64,000 bases of DNA from Parabacteroides goldsteinii (lineage in GTDB: Bacteria > Bacteroidota > Bacteroidia > Bacteroidales > Tannerellaceae). This document shows, one piece after another, positions 53,701 through 62,195 of the stretch. Numbering within the stretch: the first letter of the stretch is position 1; each line of letters starts with the position of its first letter. The notes under the pieces were generated by a model, which did not search any database, was not told where the DNA came from, and saw nothing but the letters and a program-made list of their open reading frames with translations. The position numbers were made by a program, and so were the translations under genes. The stretch covers positions 1 to 64,000 of the forward strand of contig NZ_JADNBB010000009.1 in NCBI RefSeq assembly GCF_015550595.1. The letters run 5' to 3'.

Positions 53701-54147
53701 TGTTTTCAAATCATCGCCTTTCAGTTCGGTTACAGCATAACCTAGTGCTTTCTCCGAACGTTTCATACCTAAAGCTGTAACGACTACTTCATCCAATTTT
53801 TGAGTATCTTCCAGCAACTTAACAGAGATTGAAACTTGACCGGTGTATTTGATTTCCTGAGTGGAATACCCGATAAAAGATACCTGTATGATATCTCCGC
53901 TTTTTACACCCTCTAACATAAAATTACCGTCCATGTCGGTAATATTACCGTTAGTGGTGCCTTTAACAACTACCGACGCTCCGGCAACAGGTCCGAAATC
54001 ATCTTCTACTGTACCTGTAACTTTCCCGTCTTGTTGGGAAATAGTGGTACCAGGCTTGGCTGGTAGCAGGTCTGCATACATGCTTACGGGGAAGCTCAAT
54101 GCACCGGCAATCAGAACTAAACCTACAGGCTTAAAATTTTTCAACAT
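50731..54147 (-). CDS. SusC/RagA family TonB-linked outer-membrane protein (pair 2)
   Basis: About 1138 residues from MLKNFKPVGL; an ATG 32 codons upstream (54243) lies inside the conserved leader and is rejected because the same MLKNFKP start is used in the two related genes. Signal peptide, N-terminal regulatory-like domain (GKVTGTVEDDFGPVAGASVVVKG), TonB box DEVVVTALGMKR, plug (LQGKVAGVEIASSDGGMFGATK) and barrel ending SYMLTINMEF. Its first 100 or so residues are almost identical to those of the genes at 54842 and 62196. Imports an unknown ligand with the SusD encoded 22 bp downstream. Confidence 0.95.
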   Translation of the reverse strand: MLKNFKPVGLVLIAGALSFPVSMYADLLPAKPGTTISQQDGKVTGTVEDDFGPVAGASVVVKGTTNGNITDMDGNFMLEGVKSGDIIQVSFIGYSTQEIKYTGQVSISVKLLEDTQKLDEVVVTALGMKRSEKALGYAVTELKGDDLKTNAINPVASLQGKVAGVEIASSDGGMFGATKIQIRGASTLSGNNQPIYVVDGVILSNDLSGTGSSDWDSNANDYGNMLKNLNPDDFETVSVLKGAAATALYGSRGLNGAVVITTKSGKGATGFGVSVSQTFGLDKAHGGMERQMVYGPGNYSGNANYGEQNADGTYKKWDNLNQFFLNKNGDPTIIGMTSRLWGPKYDGRLIEDYDGRMISYSPNENNMEDAYQVGLNSNTNVSLRGGNETTNFFSSISYKKARGVVENNDFERYSLLLKASHKISDRVNVNASISFANSTPKNAQRNIGESFATGTYSTFYDTKYYRDKYLGEHGGLASTDYGDKYGSVPGKSLWFEIDNYSKVRKETVLRPTVEINVNLLNWLAFRAEGNMNYYNTSWEDKQLGSGYANEGGFYEMGQDYTRQSTFAGTFTVNKDIQDFHIGGFARGEYYVTSSGHQLSKTDGGLVVPGQYFLDNSKNTYKTEATIKDTKRILSVVAAANLSWKNQIFLDITGRNDWSSGLIYTNGTGNYSYFYPSIGGSVLFNEMFRDQMPEWINLAKLRASWAQVGNDATPYSIYSYYTLGSILQSNGSNIFTNGWNDDQRKLFSTNLKPERKNSWEIGLDFRTFNSRLSLDATYYKENTTDQIMTIAIPSESGVSKQLINAGNIQNSGVEIALNTIPYKNKDWEWTLDFTFTKNNNKIVELHPNVANYIALEGDVAYGNYRVGSVAVVGGSYGMLMSDAMPKKDEKGNTVLTWNDDFRAAYAQRSGTAEEVGSLVPKFMTSMSTGVTWKNLSLRVALDARIGGKVASYSNKYGQAYGYTKSSLDFRDSEHGGLSWTSNYADSKGMTFHDGIIPEGVFEEGTIVTGVDGKSHNVGGQSFAQLVNDGILEPVHASTWHYWSNAWGTGTVNDYWLEDLSYIALREITLGYRVPNNISSKLGAKGLNLSFSARNLGYIYNSLSNNLNPEGIRSNKSAEFRERSNSPITSSYMLTINMEF

Positions 54148-54320
54148 AATTGATGGTTTTATTAGAACATAAATAGACACTGTTTTGGCGAAACAAGAGT
54201 CCTTAATACTAGCTTTGGATATAGATTGCAGCAATTGATTCAAAACTTGGCGTTTTTTTAGTTGGCGTCTTGCCCTAGTTCTAAAAGAACTCTGTACATT
54301 TTATATCCGCGACAAATATA
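54148..54320 (-). promoter_or_regulatory. susC pair-2 leader with palindrome and promoter box
   Basis: Contains, in transcription order, TATATTTG (complement of 54313-54320, TAnnTTTG), the palindrome AGTTCTTTTAGAACT (54277-54291), several CGCCAA motifs and the ATG. About 175 bp match the leader of the susC at 62196 at close to nine in ten positions, in inverted orientation. The transcript would carry a leader of roughly 160 nt containing the palindrome. Confidence 0.65.
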
Positions 54321-54698
54321 TGAAATAATTATTACTCAGTGTTATTTTACGTCAAAAAAATATCAAGCAATTCTGTTTTTAACACATTGTCTAACAATAT
54401 TCAATTGTTATTAAGTTAAATCAAAGTATGATTTCTATCGTATATGTTAAATAGCCTTACGTATTTTGTCTGGTTTATTTTCCTTGTGTTTTTTATTAAC
54501 ATATCTAAAGCTTGTATTTTTAATTCAAAAACCAGATAAAAAGATCTTCATCTCTTTTAGACTGCTATAATATGTAGACAGTTTATTATTACCTAATAAA
54601 AATAGATACAAATAACTAATAGACAAAGATATAGTAATAAGAAAATGACTCGTATTTAATGTTTGTATACATAATTATTGCTTAAGAGAATCGGCGTG
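54321..54698. other. AT-rich divergent intergenic region between susC pairs 2 and 3
   Basis: Very AT-rich with no open frame of note. It carries upstream sequences of both divergent susC genes. Apart from the leaders on either side I see no repeat or RNA gene in it. Confidence 0.6.
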
Positions 54699-54841
54699 AG
54701 TTCTTTTAGTACTAAATGCATTTCAAAACGCCAAATCACGTATGCGTTAATCTATAAGGTCTCTAAATTTTGTATCAAAATGAATCAGGAAGTGCTTATA
54801 ACGCCAAAAATAACACTTCTTCAATCTTAAAACCATCAATT
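54699..54841 (+). promoter_or_regulatory. susC pair-3 leader with variant palindrome
   Basis: AGTTCTTTTAGTACT at 54699-54713 is a one-base variant of the palindrome in the two related leaders. Downstream are AAACGCCAAA and AACGCCAAAA motifs, an inverted pair GAAGTG/CACTTC, and the same CCATCAATT directly before the ATG. Confidence 0.6.
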
Positions 54842-57800
54842 ATGTTGAAAAACTTTAAGCCAGTTAGCTTTATTTTGCTTGTGGGTGCATTGTGTTTACC
54901 AAAAGACATGTATGCGGAACTAGTACCGACGAAGCAAAGTACGGGTGTTTCCCAACAGAATGGGAAAGTTACAGGTACTGTTGAAGATGATTTCGGACCT
55001 GTAGCCGGAGCATCCGTAGTAGTGAAAGGAACAACCAATGGTAATATTACCGACATGGACGGTAATTTCACATTGGACGGTGTAAAAAATGGAGATATTA
55101 TCCAGATATCTTTTATCGGCTACACCACTCAAGAAATTAAGTACACAGGACAACCTGCCATCAAAGTCCAGTTAATGGAAGATACCCAAAAACTAGACGA
55201 GGTTGTCGTTACCGCCTTAGGATTAAAACGTGAACAAAAAGCACTGGGTTATGCTGTAACGGAACTGAAAGGTGACGACTTAAAAACAGCGAATACAATT
55301 AGCCCGATTGCATCATTGCAGGGTAAAGTAGCCGGTGTTGAAATCAAACAATCGGATGGTGGTATGTTTGGTGCAACAAAAATCCAGATTCGTGGTGCAT
55401 CCACATTAAAAGGAAACAACCAACCTATTTATGTAATAGACGGTGTAATTCTGGATAATAATGTATCTAGTACAAGTGCATTGGATTACGGTGAAAACGT
55501 ATATTCAAACGACTATGGAAATGAATTGAAAAACCTGAACCCGGATGATTTTGAAACAGTTTCAGTTCTGAAAGGCGCTGCTGCTACAGCATTGTATGGC
55601 TCAAGAGGTTTGAATGGTGCAGTTGTCATCACCACGAAAAGTGGAAAAGGTGCAAAAGGTTTCGGTATCTCCGTTTCACAGACTTTGGGTATAGACCATG
55701 TATTTAAGACTCCTGATATTCAGACAGAATACGGACCCGGACGAATCCCTGGATGGCAAGATACCGATGGAAACGGAAGTATATGGGACCCGCATCAATT
55801 TATTGTCGATCAAAACGGCGACCATACATTAATCGGTAGCGGTTCTGCCGGCTCTTACGGATATGGTCCCAAATATGATGGAACTCCTATCCGCAATTAT
55901 GATGGAACATGGACAACTTATTCGCCTATCAAAAACAACATGTTGGATATGTATCAGACAGGATTCAATACCAACACAAACGTAACAATGAGAGGAAGTG
56001 GAGAAAAAGCTTCTTTCTACACATCTCTTTCTTATAAGAAAGCAAATTCAACAACACCCAATAATACGTTCGAACGTTATTCCATGTTGTTGAAGGGAAC
56101 ATACAAAATCAGCGATAGAGTTGACGTGGCTGCTTCCATGTCTTATACAAACTCTACTCCGAGAAATGCACAAAGAACTCCCGGTGAATACTTCGTTAAT
56201 ATTAACTTGAGCCCGCTGTTTACTCCTTTATATGATCCCAACTACTTCCGTAATAAATATCAGGGAGAACATGGAGGTCTAGCATCTACCAGTTATGGCG
56301 ACTTATATGGCAATGTGCCACACAAAGAATACTGGTTCGCTATCGATAACTATGATTATCGTCAAAAGGAAACAGTTATACGCCCACAATTTGAAGTCAA
56401 TGTACAAATTCTGGACTGGCTGCGCTTCAAAGCAGACGGTTATATGAACTATTATTATACCCGTGGGGAAAATAAAGAACTCGGTACCGGTTATGCTAAT
56501 GACGGAGGTTTCTACAAAATGTGGCAAAACACAAAAGAACAAACAACCTTTGGAGGAACATTCACGGCTAACAAAACCCTGGAAGACTTTTCTGTAGGAG
56601 GTTTTGCCCGCTTCGAATATTACAACAACTATCAATCGGCTTATTCTATAGAAACAGACGGTGGTATGGTGGTTCCGGGACAATGGTTTGTTGAGAACTC
56701 TAAAAATCCCAGAAAGTCGACCGGTAAAATAGAAGGAACTAAACGTATGTTGTCTGCTATCTTTGCAGTTAACTTAGGCTGGAAAAATCAATTGTTCTTA
56801 GATATTACAGGACGTAACGACTGGTCTTCCGCATTAGTATATACAGCAAAAACAGGTAATCACTCCTATTTCTATCCGTCAGTATCCGGTTCATGGCTGG
56901 TAAGCGAATCTTTCGAATTACCACAATGGATTTCTTTGGCTAAACTGCGTGGATCATGGGCACAGGTCGGTAACGACACATCTCCTTATTCTGTAAACCA
57001 AACTTACGGTTTCGGTACCATGGAAATGTATGACGGAAATATCTATGTAAATACATTAGATAAAATCATGAAAAGTGCAAACCTGAAACCGGAACGTAAA
57101 AACTCTTGGGAAGTCGGTGTGGATTTCCGTGTTCTCGACAGCCGCATCAATCTGGATGCTACTTATTATAAGGAAAACACAACCGACCAGATCATGGATA
57201 TCAGAGTGCCTAGCATCTCGGGGGTAGACAATCAAATGGTAAATGCGGGTAACATACAGAATAGCGGTGTGGAAATTGCATTGAATACAACTCCGTTCAA
57301 AAATAAGGACTGGCAATGGGATCTGAATTTCACCTATACCAAGAACGTAAATAAGATCATTTCCTTACACGAAAATGTAGCCGACTATATCAAATTAAGT
57401 GGCGAACCTGCCGATGGTGATTACCGTGTCGGTTCTGTTGCCAAAGTAGGAGGCGACTATGGTGTACTGATGTCAGACATACTTCCGGCTGTAAACGACA
57501 AAGGTGAAATATTACTGGACTGGGACAACAGTTGGAGAGGCGCTTACGAAACACGTAGCAGCAAGATACAGGAAATCGGCAAAATGACTCCTGACTTCCT
57601 GGGCTCAATTTCGACTACCGTACGCTGGAAAAACTTAAGTCTGCATATTGCTACCGATATGCGCTTCGGAGGTCTGATCGCTTCATATGCCAACTTATAC
57701 GGGACACAAGGCGGATGGTTGAAATCTACTTTGGCCGGCCGTGATGCAGCTAACGGAGGAATTCAATGGACCAGTAAGTATGCAGAAAGCAATGGCATTA

Positions 57801-58252
57801 CATATAATGACGGAGTTATTCCCAACGGTGTATTTAAAGATGGTACAACAGCAACATTTATAGACGGAACCTCACATGATGTCAGCGGCATGTCTTATGC
57901 TCAATTAGTGCAGGAAGGCAAACTAGAACCGACACATGCCGGAACCTATCATATCAATCATTCAGCTTGGGGACAAAATACGATCTTCGATACCTGGGTG
58001 CATGAATTAAGTTACATCGCTTTACGTGAAATATCAATCAGCTATCAGTTTGATAAGGCAGTTGCCCGTAAATTGGGAGTCGGAGGTTTAGCAGTTAGTC
58101 TGGCAGGACGTAACTTGGGTTATTTATATAACTCCTTGCCAAACAACCTGAATCCGGAAAGTGGTCGTGGTAACAACTCTTCTGAGTTCCGTATCCGTTC
58201 ATTTGAACCGTATACAGCAAACTACATGATGACTATCAATGTCGATTTCTAA
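54842..58252 (+). CDS. SusC/RagA family TonB-linked outer-membrane protein (pair 3)
   Basis: About 1136 residues from MLKNFKPVSF (chosen by match to its relatives; an ATG 24 codons upstream is a leader artefact). Signal peptide to about MYAE, regulatory-like domain TGTVEDDFGPVAGASVVVKG, TonB box DEVVVTALGLKREQ, plug LQGKVAGVEIKQSDGGMFGATK and a barrel ending NYMMTINVDF. Along most of its length it resembles the pair-2 protein, with differences concentrated in loops (SGSAGSYGYGPKYDGTPIR). It is divergent from pair 2 and followed by its SusD after 20 bp. Confidence 0.95.
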   Translation: MLKNFKPVSFILLVGALCLPKDMYAELVPTKQSTGVSQQNGKVTGTVEDDFGPVAGASVVVKGTTNGNITDMDGNFTLDGVKNGDIIQISFIGYTTQEIKYTGQPAIKVQLMEDTQKLDEVVVTALGLKREQKALGYAVTELKGDDLKTANTISPIASLQGKVAGVEIKQSDGGMFGATKIQIRGASTLKGNNQPIYVIDGVILDNNVSSTSALDYGENVYSNDYGNELKNLNPDDFETVSVLKGAAATALYGSRGLNGAVVITTKSGKGAKGFGISVSQTLGIDHVFKTPDIQTEYGPGRIPGWQDTDGNGSIWDPHQFIVDQNGDHTLIGSGSAGSYGYGPKYDGTPIRNYDGTWTTYSPIKNNMLDMYQTGFNTNTNVTMRGSGEKASFYTSLSYKKANSTTPNNTFERYSMLLKGTYKISDRVDVAASMSYTNSTPRNAQRTPGEYFVNINLSPLFTPLYDPNYFRNKYQGEHGGLASTSYGDLYGNVPHKEYWFAIDNYDYRQKETVIRPQFEVNVQILDWLRFKADGYMNYYYTRGENKELGTGYANDGGFYKMWQNTKEQTTFGGTFTANKTLEDFSVGGFARFEYYNNYQSAYSIETDGGMVVPGQWFVENSKNPRKSTGKIEGTKRMLSAIFAVNLGWKNQLFLDITGRNDWSSALVYTAKTGNHSYFYPSVSGSWLVSESFELPQWISLAKLRGSWAQVGNDTSPYSVNQTYGFGTMEMYDGNIYVNTLDKIMKSANLKPERKNSWEVGVDFRVLDSRINLDATYYKENTTDQIMDIRVPSISGVDNQMVNAGNIQNSGVEIALNTTPFKNKDWQWDLNFTYTKNVNKIISLHENVADYIKLSGEPADGDYRVGSVAKVGGDYGVLMSDILPAVNDKGEILLDWDNSWRGAYETRSSKIQEIGKMTPDFLGSISTTVRWKNLSLHIATDMRFGGLIASYANLYGTQGGWLKSTLAGRDAANGGIQWTSKYAESNGITYNDGVIPNGVFKDGTTATFIDGTSHDVSGMSYAQLVQEGKLEPTHAGTYHINHSAWGQNTIFDTWVHELSYIALREISISYQFDKAVARKLGVGGLAVSLAGRNLGYLYNSLPNNLNPESGRGNNSSEFRIRSFEPYTANYMMTINVDF

Positions 58253-58272
58253 TAAAAGTTTAACATCATCAA

Positions 58273-60159
58273 ATGAAAAAGATTATGAATTATAAATATA
58301 TAGCAGCAATATTTCTTCTTGCAGGTGCAGGACTACTCAGTTCTTGCCAGGATAAATTTGCTGACATAAACTCAGACCCGACCCAGGTCACTAATCCGAA
58401 CATCCGTTTCCTGTTTACCCAATTTGAGACGGCATTCCAACCGGCCGACTATTCACAGTGGTTCTACGGTTTTGAATCGATGTCAACCTGGGCACAAGCT
58501 ACAACCTCCAGAGGAGGAAACGATAACAAGATTAATATCGTGAGCGGTAGCGGTTGTGGTTATCAGGTAAACGAAGCCTTGCGTTATGCAAATGAAATCA
58601 AACATCAGATCAGCCTGCTGGATGGTGAAGAAAAGGATAAATACGAATACATTCAATATTTATGTAATCCAATTCTGGTTTTCCTAAGCATGGAAGACGC
58701 CGATATGTACGGTTCACGCCAATACAGCGAAGCTGAAATGGTTCGTTACGGCGGTACATTAACACCCAAATACGATACGCAGGAAGAGTTATTCGATCTG
58801 TGGTTACAGCAATTGAACGAAACACTTACTTATCTGGCCGAAAAGAAACCGGTAGATATCTTAAGTTCACAGGATTTTCTTTACAAAGGGGATTTAAGCA
58901 AATGGGCTAAATTTGCCAACTCTTTAAAACTGAAGATCGCAACCCGTTTGATCAACAAAGACAAAGCTCGTGCTTTACAGATCGTAAATGAAGCAGTAAA
59001 CAATGCGGCAGGTCTTGTTCTAACACGTGAAGATGATATAGTTATCAACAAAGGAAAGAGAAACAACAACTTCAACAACAATCTTGACGGTCTTGGAGCA
59101 GGAAGCCAGCAGTTAATAAACTTCATGGTTGAAAACCGCGACCCTCGCTTGTTCTCTATCTTTATGAAGAATAGCTATAATGCCAATGTGATTCAGGGAT
59201 TTTTCGATCAGGAAAGAGCTATTCCTTCTTACATTGAAAAAAATGTAGAATATAAAATAGAAAACGGAAAGAAAGTATTCACCGGCTGGAAAGCACCGGG
59301 TGAACCTTGGGTTCGTTACTACGGAACACCTTGCCAGATAGACTTGAATAAGAATCCTGAATTCGATGAATATTTCGACCCGAACGGAGTTTTATTCTGT
59401 TTGTATGACGAACAAGGCGTAAAGAAAACTTACTCTCCTATTGCTTATAGAAATAAAGAGTCTGTCAAGGGTAGTTTCACATATACCTACCCCGATGTTC
59501 CGGGGGTAGCTCCTGTTGAAGACAAAGAGCCCTACGGATGGTACGGACTTTATTTCTCAGCCGGAGAAACAAACCTGTTATTAGCTGAATTCAAGCTGTT
59601 AGGAGCTAATTTACCCAAGTCTGCTCAGGAATATCTTACTACCGGCATAGAGCAATCCGTACGTTCTTACGACTATATAGCAGGACAGAACCATCTGCCC
59701 TACTATGATAAACCTTATTCAAACGACCCGTTTGACAAATCTATCAAATTAACGGAAGAACAGGTTTCTGAAATGCTTAGTAAAGACGCTTACAAACTGA
59801 CAGGCAATCTGAGAGAAGACCTTGAAAAGGTATATATCCAGCAATTCATTCACTATATGATGTTACCAATGGATATGTTCGTAACAGCTCGTCGTTCAGG
59901 TATTCCGATGAAAGATAGCAAAATCTTACCTCGAGTACAATTCGATCCGGTCTTAGGAGAAAGCTTTGTTATCCCACGCCGTTTCCCGGTTTCTGCTCCG
60001 GACAAGGCAGACCTGTTGTTCGATATTACCATTGCTGCTTATGAAGCTCAAGGATTTACTTACAGCGGTGAACAATACAATACACCGTCTACATTAAGCA
60101 AAGAACGTGTATGGTATGACAAGGAAGCTCCGGAACTGGGAGCAGGTCCTAAACTATAA
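58273..60159 (+). CDS. SusD/RagB family lipoprotein (pair 3)
   Basis: A 628-residue lipoprotein with lipobox LSSC. The start MKKIMNYKY or MNYKY (58285), which matches the pair-2 start, are both possible. Marks: INSDPTQVTNPNIRFLFTQFE, LSKWAKFANSLKLKIATRLIN and PRRFPVSAPDKADLLFDITIAAYEAQGF. It is the surface partner of the preceding SusC. No enzymes follow; the operon ends in a clear terminator, so substrate is not indicated. Confidence 0.93.
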   Translation: MKKIMNYKYIAAIFLLAGAGLLSSCQDKFADINSDPTQVTNPNIRFLFTQFETAFQPADYSQWFYGFESMSTWAQATTSRGGNDNKINIVSGSGCGYQVNEALRYANEIKHQISLLDGEEKDKYEYIQYLCNPILVFLSMEDADMYGSRQYSEAEMVRYGGTLTPKYDTQEELFDLWLQQLNETLTYLAEKKPVDILSSQDFLYKGDLSKWAKFANSLKLKIATRLINKDKARALQIVNEAVNNAAGLVLTREDDIVINKGKRNNNFNNNLDGLGAGSQQLINFMVENRDPRLFSIFMKNSYNANVIQGFFDQERAIPSYIEKNVEYKIENGKKVFTGWKAPGEPWVRYYGTPCQIDLNKNPEFDEYFDPNGVLFCLYDEQGVKKTYSPIAYRNKESVKGSFTYTYPDVPGVAPVEDKEPYGWYGLYFSAGETNLLLAEFKLLGANLPKSAQEYLTTGIEQSVRSYDYIAGQNHLPYYDKPYSNDPFDKSIKLTEEQVSEMLSKDAYKLTGNLREDLEKVYIQQFIHYMMLPMDMFVTARRSGIPMKDSKILPRVQFDPVLGESFVIPRRFPVSAPDKADLLFDITIAAYEAQGFTYSGEQYNTPSTLSKERVWYDKEAPELGAGPKL

Positions 60160-60210
60160 TGTTTCATCCCACTTTCGATAGCTTATGAACTGTTGAAAAA
60201 CAAAGCAGAA

Positions 60211-60252
60211 ACAGGTGACGCCTCTTATACTGAACAGCGTCACCTGTTTTTT
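60211..60252 (+). terminator. Terminator of the pair-3 operon
   Basis: Arms ACAGGTGACGC (60211-60221) and GCGTCACCTGT (60237-60247) form a perfect 11-bp stem followed by TTTTT. It lies 51 bp after the susD stop. Confidence 0.9.
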
Positions 60253-60299
60253 ATTTTAAGTCGTTAATACTCCCTATATTCGAATCTACCACCAAAGTA

Positions 60300-60896
60300 T
60301 CATTCCGGCCGTTTCAGATAGATGTTGATACGCCGTGTTCCGTCTTCCAATAAAATCCCATCGGCAACAAATTGTTTCAGATCCTTCCGGGCGGCATATT
60401 GTGTACAGCTATTCAGCCCCTGATAAGTAAGCACCGTGATATAAGGATGCCGTTCCAGATACGAAAGTAACCGCTTCTCTTTCTCTTCGGGTGAGAAAAC
60501 AGTTGTTTTAGTTTCTTTATACCGCTCCAGCTTCATCGTATTCAACTCATGCTTTAACCGGGCACAACAGCGGAAATTCACATTCTTAAAATGAATCGAC
60601 TCGCTACGCAACTCCTTTTTATCCGTTACCGGACGCGATTTCAACGAAACACTGAAATAACCGATACCGTCGAGATAAACATTATAACCATCTTCCAGCT
60701 TTTCTGCCAGCAAATCCGCAATCACACGGATCGTCCCTTTCATATCCGGAACAGAAAAGGTAGAACGTTTAGCCGCCTCCGCTGCCAGATATTCCGAGTC
60801 TAATGTGTCCCAAGGCACAATACGGGGATGTAATACCGTTTTCTTTGACGATCCCTTTTTAGGCGGATTCTTTTCCATCTTGTAAATTGCAGTCAT
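60300..60896 (-). CDS. HU-like DNA-binding protein with C-terminal helical extension
   Basis: A 198-residue protein of the long HU-like family of Bacteroidales. After a basic start (KNPPKKGSSKKTVLHPRIV), residues about 40-125 form the HU-like fold (FSVPDMKGTIRVIADLLAEKLEDGYNVYLDGIGYFSVSLKSRPV). A C-terminal part (RLLSYLERHPYITVLTYQGLNSCTQYAARKDLKQFVADGIL) reads like a winged-helix unit. Such genes often sit next to VirE/DUF3874-type genes, and a broken remnant of one lies to the right. A 22-bp-period palindrome array lies 64 bp upstream of the start. Confidence 0.85.
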   Translation of the reverse strand: MTAIYKMEKNPPKKGSSKKTVLHPRIVPWDTLDSEYLAAEAAKRSTFSVPDMKGTIRVIADLLAEKLEDGYNVYLDGIGYFSVSLKSRPVTDKKELRSESIHFKNVNFRCCARLKHELNTMKLERYKETKTTVFSPEEKEKRLLSYLERHPYITVLTYQGLNSCTQYAARKDLKQFVADGILLEDGTRRINIYLKRPE

Positions 60897-60959
60897 AATA
60901 GTAGTTGTTTAATATTAATACCAGGAACTTTTAAGAACAAACTCAGTACATTTTATTCA

Positions 60960-61041
60960 TTTGACCTGGGTAAAACATTTATTCGACTAAGGTCAACTAA
61001 ATATTCGACCTTGGTCAAATATATATTTTACCTTGGTAGAA
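60960..61041. repeat. Palindrome array, 22-bp period (TTCGACCTTGGTCAA type)
   Basis: Units start at 60960, 60982, 61004 and 61026, an exact 22-bp period: TTTGACCTGGGTAAA, TTCGACTAAGGTCAA, TTCGACCTTGGTCAA, TTTTACCTTGGTAGA. Cores are near-palindromic, with 7 varying bases between them. The array lies between the HU-like gene (60896 start) and the gene remnant at 61169. Same design as the array at 16607, with an unrelated core. Confidence 0.85.
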
Positions 61042-61168
61042 TAGTTTAAATAATATGACCAAAGATATAAATAATAACTGGAAACACCATAGGTTATGGC
61101 ATGATTTTTAATAGATGAAATAACTATAATTCATCCGATAAAGAACCGTTCGAACCAGTATCAAACCG

Positions 61169-61756
61169 ATGTTTCGCCCCCTATCCTTGCCAATTCGTAT
61201 GGGACAGCCCTGGTCGATCCCGGGAAAGCTACCGGTTTCTACCGCCAAAAAGACAGAAACCGATCCATTCAAACGGCTAGTCCCAGGTCACGAACGCAGC
61301 CATATCATTTCCCTGTTATTCGAAAATGCCTTGCAAGAGACTTTAGACACAGTAGGTTCACCTACCGAGAAAAAGACAAGAAACCGTTTTTAACACTTTT
61401 GGCGGAAAATACTTTCCGCAGTGGCATACCGGAAGAAGATGTGATGAAATGGCTTCCCGTACATACGCAATTTCTACCTTTCGAGACGGAGATACGGACT
61501 ATGGTACGGAATGTTTACCGGCTCTGGTCCGGCTGTGGAGGAACAACTTTTCTTCCAGTATTTCCGTTTGCCCGAAGTCGAAGAGAAAGGTGAATTGCTT
61601 CCTGCCGCAGAAATACTGAGGCGCATCGAACAACGAAATAAAATAAAATCCGGTATTCGCAACATGGCTCTGTTCGGTCGGTTACTATTTAAGAATAATG
61701 TAACAAAGAAACATACCAAGACTGGAAACTACTATCATGTGATCGAACTTTTGTAA
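61169..61756 (+). pseudogene. Frameshifted remnant of a VirE/DUF3874-type gene
   Basis: Three overlapping reading frames continue one protein-like sequence. The first ends in ...EKKTRNRF at 61393; inserting one T in the run near 61387 continues as LTLLAENTFRSGIPEEDVMKW. A second shift near 61511 leads to GPAVEEQLFFQYFRLPEVEEKGELLPAAEILRRIEQ and the end KKHTKTGNYYHVIEL. The end resembles the DUF3874 C-terminus of Bacteroidales VirE-like proteins, which normally have a long N-terminal part that is missing here. The family call is from memory of its patterns and is moderate; the frameshifts are clear. Confidence 0.65.
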
Positions 61757-62051
61757 AACAAAGGGGTGACGCCATTTTGATACCACAGCGTTACCCTATA
61801 TACATTTAGCTTACAACCTGTTAATAATACAATCAAGAATAGTGATACCGGATTTAATTAAATTTATACAATAGACGTAAAATTACCCGTCTTTATGGAA
61901 GCCTGAAAGCTATTCATTAATATTTACAAACAAACAGCTCGGAAAAACCGCAATAAAGTAGGCTTACTCTTTCCTTCTAAATAGTTAATATTTGTAATAA
62001 ATAAACATGCAACACTTGATATTCAGAGTGTTTGATGCTTAAGATCACTCT
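61757..62051. other. AT-rich intergenic region before the fourth susC
   Basis: About 295 bp without a gene. It has one small inverted pair (AGACG...CGTCT near 61871) and presumably the promoter of the susC at 62196, but I find no exact TAnnTTTG at a suitable place. Confidence 0.5.
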
Positions 62052-62195
62052 AGTTCTTTTAGAACTAAGGCAAAACGCCAACTAAAAAAACGCCAAGTTC
62101 TGAATTAATTGCTGTAAAGTATATCCAGAGTGAGTAAAACAGACTCTTGTTTCGCCAAAGCAGTGTCTATTTATGTTCAAATAAAACCATCAATT
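62052..62195 (+). promoter_or_regulatory. susC-4 leader with perfect palindrome
   Basis: AGTTCTTTTAGAACT at 62052-62066 is identical to the pair-2 site, followed by two ACGCCAA motifs, TTTCGCCAAA and the block CAGTGTCTATTTATGTTC, then CCATCAATT and ATG. The whole leader parallels 54148-54291 in the opposite orientation. Confidence 0.65.

Noticed and set aside
54148-54243. N-terminal extension of the pair-2 SusC from an upstream ATG
   Set aside because: It would read through the conserved leader. The homologous leaders at 54699 and 62052 differ in frame content but keep the same MLKNFKP start with CCATCAATT before it.
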